From Bacteroidota bacterium (GTDB lineage Bacteria > Bacteroidota > Bacteroidia > Chitinophagales > Chitinophagaceae): a DNA stretch of 15,444 bases. The stretch spans positions 1-15,444 of the forward strand of contig JAEWAC010000164.1 of assembly GCA_023391895.1 (NCBI GenBank), in the 5' to 3' direction. Shown piece by piece: positions 1 through 7,767 of this stretch. The notes under the pieces were generated by a model that did no database searches, had not been told where the DNA came from, and was given only the letters and a program-made list of their open reading frames with translations. Position numbers and translations under genes: made by a program. Position 1 is the first letter of the stretch. The number at the start of each line of letters is the position of its first letter.

Positions 1-68
1 ATAGTAAGCGCAAATAGACCCAGGGCGCTGAGGAAAAGGACGAGGAGGATCCGAAATATTTTTTTCAT
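1..68 (-). CDS. 5' end of a membrane-anchored or exported protein (partial)
   Basis: Reading the minus strand from the ATG at 68-66 gives MKKIFRILLVLFLSALGLFA and then LT before the window ends. This is two lysines followed by a long hydrophobic stretch, as in a signal peptide or a single N-terminal membrane anchor. The frame is open to the edge, so only about 22 residues are visible and the function cannot be told. There is no Shine-Dalgarno sequence ahead of the start, only AT-rich sequence, as is usual in Bacteroidota. A good promoter on the same strand lies 59-89 bases upstream (127-157), which supports this as a real gene start. Exported hydrolases of this phylum often begin in this way, but that is only analogy. 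Confidence 0.6.
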   Translation of the reverse strand, partial: MKKIFRILLVLFLSALGLFALT

Positions 69-126
69 AGGTTTATTGATAGGCTAATTGGTGTATCATG
101 AACAATGTGGAATAAGTTGCCGGCCT

Positions 127-157
127 CAAATCTATAGAATCCATTACAAACCCCAAA
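127..157 (-). promoter_or_regulatory. Bacteroidota-type promoter for the minus-strand gene at 68
   Basis: On the minus strand TTTG (157-154) is followed after 19 bases by TAGATTTG (134-127). These match the -33 (TTTG/TTG) and -7 (TAnnTTTG) elements of the primary sigma factor of this phylum, with near-ideal spacing. Transcription would start around 120, leaving a leader of about 50 bases before the ATG at 68. Confidence 0.55.
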
Positions 158-464
158 AGGTAACAACGACTGATTAGCCGAATTGGTGGCAGGGGCGTCG
201 TTAAAGTTTTTAAAAAATATAAAGGGCCATCCGGCCATTGTGAAAATAACTATGACTGTAAGTAATTGTACTTCTGTCCTGCAAAAGTTTTGGCATTCAG
301 CATGTATCAGTACGATAGAATGGTCTATATGGGTATTTGAAAAAGTCCTCTGTTGAATAGTTAAAGAGCAAAAAGGTTGCAGAAATAAAGCCGTCTGCAC
401 CTTGATGTGGCTGCACAAATAATGGTTGAACTGTTCCTGAATAAAAATGGCTGACGGTTCTTTT

Positions 465-485
465 GATATGGGAATTTAAAAGAAT
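465..485 (+). repeat. Dispersed intergenic motif, copy 1
   Basis: Starts GATATGGG and ends TTTAAAAGAAT. It matches the copy starting at 11301 in 19 of 21 positions. No function is known to me; it lies in the non-coding region left of the tetR-like gene. Confidence 0.5.
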
Positions 486-602
486 GTATGTGTAAAACTG
501 GCAGGTAGTCTAATGGTTTCCTGTAGCATAGTCTTGTAGCGAAAAAAGTTAAGGCAAAAGCAGTTTGCAATTAGCTTACTCGTATAATAAGCAATTTCGA
601 AA

Positions 603-621
603 CTCTTTTTTAAAGCCATAT
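603..621 (-). repeat. Dispersed intergenic motif, copy 2 (diverged)
   Basis: On the minus strand it reads ATATGGCTTTAAAAAAGAG. It keeps the ATATGG head and the A-rich GA tail but has lost the GG before the T run. It faces copy 1 about 120 bases away. This is a weaker member. Confidence 0.3.
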
Positions 622-712
622 TGTATTAAACCTGATGCATAAAAATTTAAAAGGAAAAATCAGCTTACCGCATTTTTTATAAGTATCAGGGCGCATCATA
701 ATTAAGAAAATA

Positions 713-746
713 TTTGGAACACTCCGGGGCAACTATCTTACATTTG
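713..746 (+). promoter_or_regulatory. Promoter of the tetR-like gene and probably the efflux operon
   Basis: TTTG at 713-716 and TACATTTG at 739-746 match the Bacteroidota -33 and -7 (TAnnTTTG) elements. The spacer is 22 bases, slightly long. The start of transcription would fall near 752, inside the palindrome at 745-766, giving a leader of about 25 bases before the ATG at 776. Confidence 0.5.
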
Positions 747-766
747 TTTAACAATTTTGTCAAACA
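745..766. promoter_or_regulatory. Palindromic operator, probable TetR-family binding site
   Basis: TGTTTAACAA and TTGTCAAACA are separated by TT and are complementary in 9 of 10 positions. The site overlaps the last bases of the -7 element and the predicted transcription start, immediately before the tetR-like gene. Size and position fit an autoregulatory TetR operator, where a bound dimer would block polymerase. I did not find a second copy before the adaptor or pump genes. Confidence 0.55.
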
Positions 767-775
767 TAAATGTAA

Positions 776-1378
776 ATGTCTGTGAAGGATGGCAATACAG
801 AGCAGCATATAAAAGATACTGCCCGGCGTATTTTTTTAAAGGAAGGAAAACTGATGGCTACCACGCAGGAGATCGCCGATGCGGCTGGCGTAAACCGAAC
901 CCTGCTGCATTATTATTTCCGGTCCCGGGATGTGTTGTTTGACTCCGTGTTCCAAGAAGCGCTGACTAATTTAAGGGAGCGGCTGCACGAGGTCATGGGG
1001 GCTGCGCTTGATTTTAGAAAAAAGATCGAAGGTTTGGTGGATGTGTTTTATGAAGAGCTGACGGAACTGCCTTATCTGGAAACCTTTGTCGCCGTTCAAT
1101 TGAACCAGGACCCGGAAAAGTATAAGGAGATGTTTGTGCACATTCCGGGAGGCAAGGAACGCATCAGGAATTTTTTAAAAGAAATACAGCATGAAATGGA
1201 AAAGGGCACCATTCCTGAAATGAAGCCCATCAATTATTTTATCAACCTGTTTGCACTCATGGCACATCCTTATGTAGCCCGCCCGGTTTTTATCAATATG
1301 TTTGATTTGACAAGCACTGCCTACAACAAGCTGTTACCGGAGCGTAAAAGCATGATTATGTCCTTATTATTTAAATAA
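776..1378 (+). CDS. TetR/AcrR-family transcriptional regulator
   Basis: A 200-residue protein with the usual TetR plan. An N-terminal three-helix DNA-binding domain spans about residues 8-55; its recognition segment (29-48) reads TTQEIADAAGVNRTLLHYYF, followed by RDVLFDSVF. A diverged, mostly helical ligand-binding and dimerisation domain fills residues 60-200. Members are usually repressors released by a small molecule. It sits first in a row with adaptor, pump and outer-membrane factor, so it most likely controls this pump in response to a pump substrate. A 22-bp palindrome over its own promoter supports autoregulation. The ATG at 776 is chosen because the HTH begins a few residues later; an overlapping frame from a TTG at 757 is not protein-like. 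No terminator separates it from the adaptor gene 121 bases on. The inducer cannot be predicted. Confidence 0.9.
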   Translation: MSVKDGNTEQHIKDTARRIFLKEGKLMATTQEIADAAGVNRTLLHYYFRSRDVLFDSVFQEALTNLRERLHEVMGAALDFRKKIEGLVDVFYEELTELPYLETFVAVQLNQDPEKYKEMFVHIPGGKERIRNFLKEIQHEMEKGTIPEMKPINYFINLFALMAHPYVARPVFINMFDLTSTAYNKLLPERKSMIMSLLFK

Positions 1379-1499
1379 ACAGGTTTAATTTTAGTTTATC
1401 AAAGTTTCCACCCATTTCTGCTTGCCTGCCTTATCGAACAGATCTGCCTTATAAAACAGAACAGTATTACTAAAAACTAATTTTCAATTAAGAATAATC

Positions 1500-2678
1500 A
1501 TGTGTAAAAGAGTGCATATTGTATCACTGCCGCTCCTTCTATTATTGTTATGGTCCTGTGGTGGAAAAAGCGAAAAAGGCGGGCTGGCTGCTACGGGTCC
1601 TGGTGCAGCGGGTGAGCAGGCAAAAGATTATCCTGTTTTAACCATCGCGACACAAAGTACCACGCTTTTTTCCGAATACCCGGCTACCATTCAAGGGCAG
1701 CAGAATATTGAGATCCGCCCTAAAATAGATGGATATATTGAAAGGATTTTTGTAGATGAAGGAGCTACGGTCAGAAGAGGCCAACTGCTTTTCCTGATCA
1801 GTGCACCCCAGTACGAGGAGGACGTAAGAACGGCAGAGGCTAACATAAAAATTGCAGAAGCGGATGTCCATGCCGCAGAAATGGAAGTAGAGAAGGTGCG
1901 TCCGCTGGTAGAGAAAAATATTATCAGCCAATTCGAGTTGCAGTCGGCACAATATACTTTGCAGGCAAAACAGGCCGCGCTGGCGCAGGCAAAGGCCAAT
2001 CTGGCGAATGCAAGAACCAACCTCGGCTATACCAGAATCGTTAGCCCTGTCAATGGTGTGGTGGGTACGCTGCCCCATAAAATCGGAAGCCTGGTCAGCA
2101 GCAATACGCCTGAGCCGCTGACCACGGTTTCTAACATCGGTAATATTTACGCCTACTTTTCTATCAATGAAAAACAGGCACTGGAGTTTTCAATCAATGT
2201 AAAAGGAGCCACCGTGGAGCAACGCCTGGCTACGCTGCCGCCTGTTTCCCTAATCCTTCCCAATGGTGTTGAGTTTCCGCATAAGGGTCGTATAGAAACC
2301 GCCAGCGGCTTGATCAATACAGAGACCGGTTCTATCAGTGTACGGGCCACTTTTCCTAACCCCGGTAATATTATACGAAGTGGTAGCAGTGGGGTGGTAC
2401 GCATACCCCGGCACGTAGATTCTGCTCTGATCATTCCGCAAAAAGCTACTTATGAATTGCAAGGTAAAAGGTTTGTGTATGTAGTGGAAAGCACCGGTAC
2501 GGTAAGAAGTGAAGAAATAAAGGTAATGGAAAGCGGCAATGGACAATACTTTGTTGTTCAGCAAGGTCTGAATCCTGGAGAACGCATAGTGGTAGAGGGG
2601 GTGGCCGGCTTAAGAGATGGCGCACCCATTAAGCCCAGAGTCATCAATGCAGACAGTGTATACCAGCAAATGCTTTAA
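1500..2678 (+). CDS. RND efflux periplasmic adaptor (AcrA/MexA family), lipoprotein
   Basis: A 392-residue membrane fusion protein that would link the inner-membrane pump to the outer-membrane factor. The N-terminus is a lipoprotein signal ending in the lipobox LWSC with Cys20 as the lipidation site, followed by a Gly/Ser/Ala linker. Residues about 66-100 form the first half of the lipoyl-like domain (PKIDGYIERIFVDEGATVRR). Residues 104-175 are a helical hairpin rich in Ala, Gln and Glu. The second lipoyl half follows (TRIVSPVNGVVGTLPHKIGS, 178-197), then beta-barrel and membrane-proximal domains to about 380. Length and order are normal for the AcrA group. It is 150 bases upstream of the pump gene with no terminator between, so co-transcription is expected. 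No Shine-Dalgarno sequence precedes the ATG. Confidence 0.93.
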   Translation: MCKRVHIVSLPLLLLLLWSCGGKSEKGGLAATGPGAAGEQAKDYPVLTIATQSTTLFSEYPATIQGQQNIEIRPKIDGYIERIFVDEGATVRRGQLLFLISAPQYEEDVRTAEANIKIAEADVHAAEMEVEKVRPLVEKNIISQFELQSAQYTLQAKQAALAQAKANLANARTNLGYTRIVSPVNGVVGTLPHKIGSLVSSNTPEPLTTVSNIGNIYAYFSINEKQALEFSINVKGATVEQRLATLPPVSLILPNGVEFPHKGRIETASGLINTETGSISVRATFPNPGNIIRSGSSGVVRIPRHVDSALIIPQKATYELQGKRFVYVVESTGTVRSEEIKVMESGNGQYFVVQQGLNPGERIVVEGVAGLRDGAPIKPRVINADSVYQQML

Positions 2679-2828
2679 TAATCAATGATTAAATAATTAA
2701 GGCATGTGCCATTGTTTAGAATAGATCAGCAGGCAGGAAAGGCGGTTTGCAAGGCTGATTTGTAGTGCTTGCAGCCAACAAAATGCTTTGCCAACAGCAT
2801 CAAAAACTTTCAGTTAAGTGTAGAGATT

Positions 2829-5800
2829 ATGTTTAGAAGATTTATTGAACGACCCGTGCTTTCTACCGTGATATCGGTCATAATAGTGATGTTAGGTGTA
2901 CTGGGTCTTATTTCATTACCCATATCGCAATATCCGGATATTGCACCGCCTACCGTGCAGGTTTCTGCTTCGTATCAGGGGGCCAATGCCGATGTGGTAT
3001 TAAACAGTGTGGTGATACCCCTGGAAGAGCAAATCAATGGGGTGGAGGGTATGACCTATATGACCTCTTCAGCCGGTAATGACGGTACGGCTAATATTAC
3101 CGTGTACTTTAAGTTAGGGATCGACCCCGACCTGGCCTCCGTAAACGTGCAAAACCGCGTAGCCCGTGCTACCAGCTTGTTGCCACAGGAGGTAACCCGT
3201 GCCGGTGTGACCACTGCCAAGCGGCAAAGCAGTAACCTGGTGATCTTTTCGTTATACAGCGAGAACCCGGCTTACGACCAGACTTTTTTGCAGAACTATG
3301 CTGAAATCAACCTGGTGCCGCAGATTAAAAGGGTGCCGGGTGTGGGTGATGCTACAGCTTTCGGTCGTATGGATTATTCCATGCGCATTTGGCTGAAGCC
3401 GGATGTAATGGCTACCTATGGTTTAGTGCCCAACGATATCAGCGCAGCCCTTGCTGAGCAGAATATTGAGGCGGCACCCGGCCAATTTGGTGAGCAGGGT
3501 GCACAATCGTTCCAGTATGTGATCAAGTACAGAGGACGATTGCGGACGACGGAAGAGTTTGAAAACATCATCTTACGGTCGGTCGGTAGCGGACAGCTGT
3601 TGCGGCTAAAAGATGTGGCCCGCATTGAACTGGGCGCTATGAGTTATGCCTCCACCACCACAACTAATGGTAATCCTTCCGTGGGTGTGGCCATCAGCCA
3701 GACCGCCGGTTCCAATGCCAAGGAAGTAATTGAAGGCAGTTTGGCGGTACTGGACGAGGCTTCCAAATCATTTCCTAAAGGCGTGACGTATGTAAACCTC
3801 GTCAATGCCAATGATTTTCTAGACGCTTCCATTGAAAAGGTGATCAATACCCTGATAGAAGCTTTTATACTGGTATTTATCGTGGTGTTTGTGTTTTTGC
3901 AGGATTTCAAGTCCACGCTGATTCCTGCCATTGCTGTTCCGGTAGCGATTGTGGGTACGTTTTTCTTTTTGGGGCTTTTTGGATTTACCATTAACCTGCT
4001 TACTTTATTTGCCCTTGTGCTGGCAATTGGTATTGTGGTGGACGATGCTATTGTGGTGGTGGAAGCGGTGCATGCCAAACTCGATCAGGGTTATAAGTCG
4101 GCCCGAAAAGCCACTATTGATGCCATGAGCGAGATATCCGGAGCAATCATTTCCATTACCTTGGTAATGGCGGCCGTGTTTGTCCCGGTTACTTTTATTA
4201 CCGGCTCAGCCGGTGTGTTTTACAAGCAGTTTGGTCTTACACTGGCGATAGCCATTATTCTTTCTGCCGTAAACGCGCTTACCCTGAGCCCGGCCTTGTG
4301 TGCCATTTTTCTGAAGCCGCACCCCGAGGACGGTCATAAAAAGAAAAGTATTCTGCAAAGATTTTATGCCGCCTTTAATATTGCCTTTGAAGCTACGACC
4401 AATAAGTACAAGCGTTCCGTTTCATTTTTGTCCAAAAGAAAATGGATTGCTGTTGGCGGTATAGTCGTGTTTGCCGGGCTGTTCTACTTCATGTTGAAAA
4501 CGACGCCCACCGCCTTTGTACCCAATGAAGATATGGGGGCTGTAATGAGTGATATTGCATTGGCGCCCGGTGCCTCACTGGAGCGTACCGACGAAATAAC
4601 CAGGGAGGTAGAAAAAATTGCCCGTACAGTTCCTGAAGTGGAAAATATCCTGCGCATTACCGGCCGGGGGATGATCAGCGGTGTGGGTAGTAACTATGGT
4701 ATGGTCATCATGCGACTGAAGCCCTGGGCACAACGAAAGGGCAAAGGCCAGGATGTACAATCCATTATCGGGCAGATGTTTGCAAAAACAGCCGGCATAC
4801 GGGATGCCAGGGTGATCTTTTTTGCGCCGCCCACCATTCAGGGTTTTGGTGCAACAGGTGGTTTTGAATTTCAGTTACAGGACAGAAGTGGTGGTGATAT
4901 CGCCCGGTTTTCAAAAATCAGTTCTGACTTCCTGGCGGCCTTAAACCAGCGTCCTGAAATACAATATGCTTCTACTTCCTTTAACCCCAATTTTCCGCAG
5001 TACCAGATTACGGTTAATGTGGCCAGGGTCAAGGAAGCGGGCCTGGCCGTGAACGATGTGTTAAGCACCATGCAAGGCTATTATGGTGGTGTGTATGCCT
5101 CCAACTTCAACCAGTTTGGAAAACAGTACAGGGTTATGTACCAGGCAGAGCCCGCCTTCAGGGCCAATCCGGAAAGTTTGAATAATGTGTTTGTACGAAA
5201 TGCAAAGGGTACGATGGCGCCCATTACGGAGTTTATCACGCTGGAACGGGTGTATGGTCCGCAGTCTATTTCAAGGTTCAACCTGTTTACGTCTGTAGGT
5301 GTCAATGGTTCCCCCAATCAGGGTTATAGTTCCGGTGATGCCATCAAGGCCATTGAGGAAACGGCCGTACAAGTATTGCCTGCCGGTTATAGCTACGAGT
5401 ACTCCGGTATGACGAGGGAGGAATTGTCAGCAGGGGGGCAAACGGTGTTTATTTTCATACTGGTGATCTTGTTTGTTTATTTTCTGCTGAGTGCCCAGTA
5501 TGAGAGTTATATCCTGCCATTTGCTGTATTGCTGTCTTTGCCTATGGGTTTGGCGGGCGCTTTTGTGTTTGCACATTTTTTCGGGATCACTAACAATATC
5601 TATGTGCAGATAACACTGATCATGCTGGTAGGATTGCTGGCAAAGAACGCCATCCTTATCGTTGAATTTGCATTAGCACGAAGGCGGAATGGAATGTCCA
5701 TCGTGCAGGCCGCACTGGAAGGAGCACAGGCCCGTTTACGGCCTATTTTGATGACTTCGTTTGCCTTTATTCTGGGTCTGCTGCCACTTATGTTATCATC

Positions 5801-6002
5801 CGGTGCGGGTGCTACCGGTAATCGTTCTATTGGTACGGGGGCGGTGGGTGGCATGTTGATCGGTACTTTGTTAGGCGTGTTTGTCATCCCGGTCTTGTTT
5901 ATCATTTTCCAGCATATTCAGGAAAAATTCACCGGACCACCCAGGCGGTTCCATCCAGATGATGAAGATGCTGCAGCCAGAAACTGGGCGCCTCAGGCTT
6001 AA
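2829..6002 (+). CDS. RND multidrug efflux pump, AcrB/MexB-like (HAE1 family)
   Basis: A 1057-residue proton-driven inner-membrane transporter, close to the usual length of the hydrophobe/amphiphile efflux family. It starts MFRRFIERPVLSTVISVIIV, the typical first transmembrane helix. Two large periplasmic loops (about 35-335 and 560-870) alternate with two blocks of membrane helices (about 336-495 and 870-1030). The proton-relay residues are present: the Asp405-Asp406 pair in GIVVDDAIVVVE (AcrB Asp407/408), Lys939 in LLAKNAILIVEFA (AcrB Lys940), and an Arg in ARLRPILMT near 969. I chose the ATG at 2829; the frame could extend back to a TTG at 2769, but those 20 extra residues are not seen in the family. 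It should assemble as a trimer with the neighbouring adaptor and outer-membrane factor. Substrates are not predictable from sequence; drugs, detergents or endogenous metabolites are all possible. Confidence 0.95.
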   Translation: MFRRFIERPVLSTVISVIIVMLGVLGLISLPISQYPDIAPPTVQVSASYQGANADVVLNSVVIPLEEQINGVEGMTYMTSSAGNDGTANITVYFKLGIDPDLASVNVQNRVARATSLLPQEVTRAGVTTAKRQSSNLVIFSLYSENPAYDQTFLQNYAEINLVPQIKRVPGVGDATAFGRMDYSMRIWLKPDVMATYGLVPNDISAALAEQNIEAAPGQFGEQGAQSFQYVIKYRGRLRTTEEFENIILRSVGSGQLLRLKDVARIELGAMSYASTTTTNGNPSVGVAISQTAGSNAKEVIEGSLAVLDEASKSFPKGVTYVNLVNANDFLDASIEKVINTLIEAFILVFIVVFVFLQDFKSTLIPAIAVPVAIVGTFFFLGLFGFTINLLTLFALVLAIGIVVDDAIVVVEAVHAKLDQGYKSARKATIDAMSEISGAIISITLVMAAVFVPVTFITGSAGVFYKQFGLTLAIAIILSAVNALTLSPALCAIFLKPHPEDGHKKKSILQRFYAAFNIAFEATTNKYKRSVSFLSKRKWIAVGGIVVFAGLFYFMLKTTPTAFVPNEDMGAVMSDIALAPGASLERTDEITREVEKIARTVPEVENILRITGRGMISGVGSNYGMVIMRLKPWAQRKGKGQDVQSIIGQMFAKTAGIRDARVIFFAPPTIQGFGATGGFEFQLQDRSGGDIARFSKISSDFLAALNQRPEIQYASTSFNPNFPQYQITVNVARVKEAGLAVNDVLSTMQGYYGGVYASNFNQFGKQYRVMYQAEPAFRANPESLNNVFVRNAKGTMAPITEFITLERVYGPQSISRFNLFTSVGVNGSPNQGYSSGDAIKAIEETAVQVLPAGYSYEYSGMTREELSAGGQTVFIFILVILFVYFLLSAQYESYILPFAVLLSLPMGLAGAFVFAHFFGITNNIYVQITLIMLVGLLAKNAILIVEFALARRRNGMSIVQAALEGAQARLRPILMTSFAFILGLLPLMLSSGAGATGNRSIGTGAVGGMLIGTLLGVFVIPVLFIIFQHIQEKFTGPPRRFHPDDEDAAARNWAPQA

Positions 6003-6061
6003 ATGTCATATCAGAAAAACAGAATTACCCGGTAACGGATCCGTATAGTTGTTTTGATAAA

Positions 6062-6083
6062 TGGCAGCTGATCATTGCTGCCA
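6062..6083 (+). other. Hairpin between pump and outer-membrane factor genes
   Basis: TGGCAGC and GCTGCCA form a perfect 7-bp stem around the 8-base loop TGATCATT. No T run follows, so it is not a standard terminator. It could be an mRNA stability or processing element in the 219-base gap, or chance. Confidence 0.3.
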
Positions 6084-6221
6084 GGGGCAATGGACAAGCT
6101 TATCTGCAGGCATTGATTTCGAGTTGATCAATGCATCAGTCAATCGACACAGAAGGGCTTGAATGTAGTAACGATGCTGGTTTGGTAAAAGGCCAGTGAA
6201 AAGGAGATTAACTAAGCGACT

Positions 6222-7613
6222 ATGAACAAGAATTTTTTTAAAAACATATCATTGGTGCTGCTGTTGGTTTTGGTGTTGGCTTCGTGTAAGGTCACACAGA
6301 CTTACCAAAGCCCGGAGGTTAGAACAGAGGGATTGTTCCGCAATGTCAATAACTCAGATACCAATACGGTTGCTCATCTGTCCTGGAATGCGTTTTTTAC
6401 GGATGAAGCTTTGCAAAGGCTAATAGAAGAAGGAATTGAGCGTAATTTAGATTTAAAGATTGCTTTTACACGCATACAACAGGCACAGGCATATTATATA
6501 CAAAGTGGAGCTGCTTTCTGGCCCACCTTAAACGCCAATGCCTCAGTTACCGAATCCAGATTTTCAGAGGTTCAGGGTTTTGGAATTCGTACCCATGCTA
6601 CCCAGTTTCAGCTTGGGTTGTCCTCTAGCTGGGAGGTGGATGTATGGGGCAGATTAAAAAGCAGCCGGAGGGCTAACCTGGCTAATTTATTACAGAGCGA
6701 AGCAGCTGCAAGAACGGTTCAGACAGGGCTGGTAAGCGCCATTGCCAGTTACTATTATACTTTGCTGGCACTGGACCAGCAACTGGCCATAACCGAATTA
6801 ACCGTACAGAATTGGGATTCAACCGTAGCCACCATGAGGGAACTGAAACAGGCGGCACGGGTTACCGAAGCGGCCGTAGTACAAAGTGAGGCACAACGTT
6901 ATGCAGCAGAAGTAACCATTCCGGATTTAAAACAAAGCATCAGGGAAGCGGAGAATGCTTTAAGCATTTTAATTGGCAATCCTCCTGCAGCCATTATACG
7001 CAGCAGGCTGGAAGATCAGCAACCGGCACCGGTTTTACAAACAGGCGTGCCTGCCCAGTTGCTGGCCAACAGACCTGATGTGCAACAAGCCGAGCTGGGC
7101 TACCGCAATGCTTTTGAGTTGACGAATGTGGCCCGCACGGCCTTTTATCCGGCATTGACCATTACCGGATCGGCAGGGTTGTCCAGCGTTGAATTGTCAA
7201 AGTTTCTTGATCCCTCCGCGTTGTTCGCCAGTATTGGTGCTGGATTAACACAACCTATTTTCAACCGCCGTTTAAACAGAACCAATCTTTTAGTTGCCCA
7301 GGCAGAGCAGCAGGCGGCTATATTAAACTTTCAAAACACCATGCTGATTGCAGGGCGGGAAGTGTCTGATGCCATTTCATTGCACGCCGCCGCTTTGGAA
7401 AAAATGAGTGTTCGTTCCAACCAGTTAACGGCTTTGCAACAATCTGTATCGTATACGCAGCAACTTTTACAATCTGGCTTTGGCAATTATATCGAGGTGA
7501 TTGCGGCCCGCCAAAGCCTGTTGAATGCCGAGATCAGCAGTGTAAATGACCGGTTGCAGCAGTTGCAGGCGACCGTTGATCTGTATCGTTCCCTGGGCGG
7601 CGGCTGGCGATAG
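6222..7613 (+). CDS. Outer-membrane efflux factor, NodT/OprM-type lipoprotein
   Basis: A 463-residue member of the TolC superfamily that would form the trimeric outer-membrane exit duct for the pump. The signal peptide ends in the lipobox LASC with Cys22 as the acylation site. Family landmarks appear in order: SWNAFFTDEALQRLIEEGIE (54-73), SSSWEVDVWGRLKSSRRA (134-151), LLANRPDVQQAEL (280-292), AFYPALTITGSAG (307-319) and LTQPIFNR (342-349). These belong to the two repeated outer-membrane-efflux halves, each with a beta-strand pair and long helices. Length is normal for the NodT group. An AAGGAG stretch lies 15 bases ahead of the ATG, rather far for a ribosome site. The gene closes the efflux operon; a terminator follows 24 bases after the stop. 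Confidence 0.93.
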   Translation: MNKNFFKNISLVLLLVLVLASCKVTQTYQSPEVRTEGLFRNVNNSDTNTVAHLSWNAFFTDEALQRLIEEGIERNLDLKIAFTRIQQAQAYYIQSGAAFWPTLNANASVTESRFSEVQGFGIRTHATQFQLGLSSSWEVDVWGRLKSSRRANLANLLQSEAAARTVQTGLVSAIASYYYTLLALDQQLAITELTVQNWDSTVATMRELKQAARVTEAAVVQSEAQRYAAEVTIPDLKQSIREAENALSILIGNPPAAIIRSRLEDQQPAPVLQTGVPAQLLANRPDVQQAELGYRNAFELTNVARTAFYPALTITGSAGLSSVELSKFLDPSALFASIGAGLTQPIFNRRLNRTNLLVAQAEQQAAILNFQNTMLIAGREVSDAISLHAAALEKMSVRSNQLTALQQSVSYTQQLLQSGFGNYIEVIAARQSLLNAEISSVNDRLQQLQATVDLYRSLGGGWR

Positions 7614-7636
7614 CAAGAGCTGCAATAATTTTATTC

Positions 7637-7670
7637 AAAAGGTCATAGGTAAAAGGTCTATGGCCTTTTT
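7637..7670 (+). terminator. Rho-independent terminator of the efflux operon
   Basis: AAAAGGTCATAG (7637-7648) pairs with CTATGGCCTTTT (7658-7669) over 12 positions, with one G-T pair and a 9-base loop. The stem ends in a run of five T. It sits just after the outer-membrane factor gene and separates it from the stress-protein gene. Confidence 0.75.
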
Positions 7671-7739
7671 GCTTGAAGTAGGCTGAGCGAGATCATATTT
7701 CCCGTTAACAGACATCACATTTCATCAACAGCGAAAGCC

Positions 7740-7747
7740 TATTTTTG
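7740..7747 (+). promoter_or_regulatory. -7 element of a promoter for the stress-protein gene
   Basis: TATTTTTG matches TAnnTTTG exactly and stands 20 bases before the ATG at 7768. No clear TTG is found at the expected upstream distance, so this is only a half-supported promoter. The preceding terminator argues that the gene needs its own start. Confidence 0.35.
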
Positions 7748-7767
7748 GAGTGTTTAAAAACTGTATC

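Larger units (their letters stand above)
69..775. other. Long intergenic region, no convincing gene
   Basis: These 707 bases separate two divergent genes. I find the promoter for the leftward gene (127-157), the promoter and palindrome of the tetR-like gene at the right end (713-766), and two copies of the dispersed ATATGGGG-type motif in opposite orientation (465-485 and 603-621). The open frames here begin at non-ATG codons or have compositions unlike proteins. No tRNA, terminator or repeat array was seen. It may hold a decayed gene, but no recognisable remnant remains. Confidence 0.5.

Noticed and set aside
65..418. Minus-strand frame of 117 codons whose TGA overlaps the start of the gene at 68 (ATGA)
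   Set aside because: The 4-base overlap resembles translational coupling, but the frame starts at TTG, its composition (many Phe, Cys, His) is not protein-like, I recognise no motif, and a good promoter for the downstream gene lies inside it.
361..570. Minus-strand frame of 69 codons
   Set aside because: No motif, Cys/Phe/Arg-rich noise typical of AT-rich spacer, and no supporting start signals.
1478..1485. TAATTTTC as a possible -7 element before the adaptor gene
   Set aside because: One mismatch to TAnnTTTG and no TTG at the expected upstream distance; too weak in AT-rich DNA to call.
1638..2078. Minus-strand frame of 146 codons in the adaptor gene
   Set aside because: Antisense shadow of a well-supported membrane fusion protein gene.
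2769..2828. Upstream extension of the RND pump gene to a TTG start
   Set aside because: Adds 20 residues absent from the family; MFRRFIERP at the ATG 2829 is the standard N-terminus.
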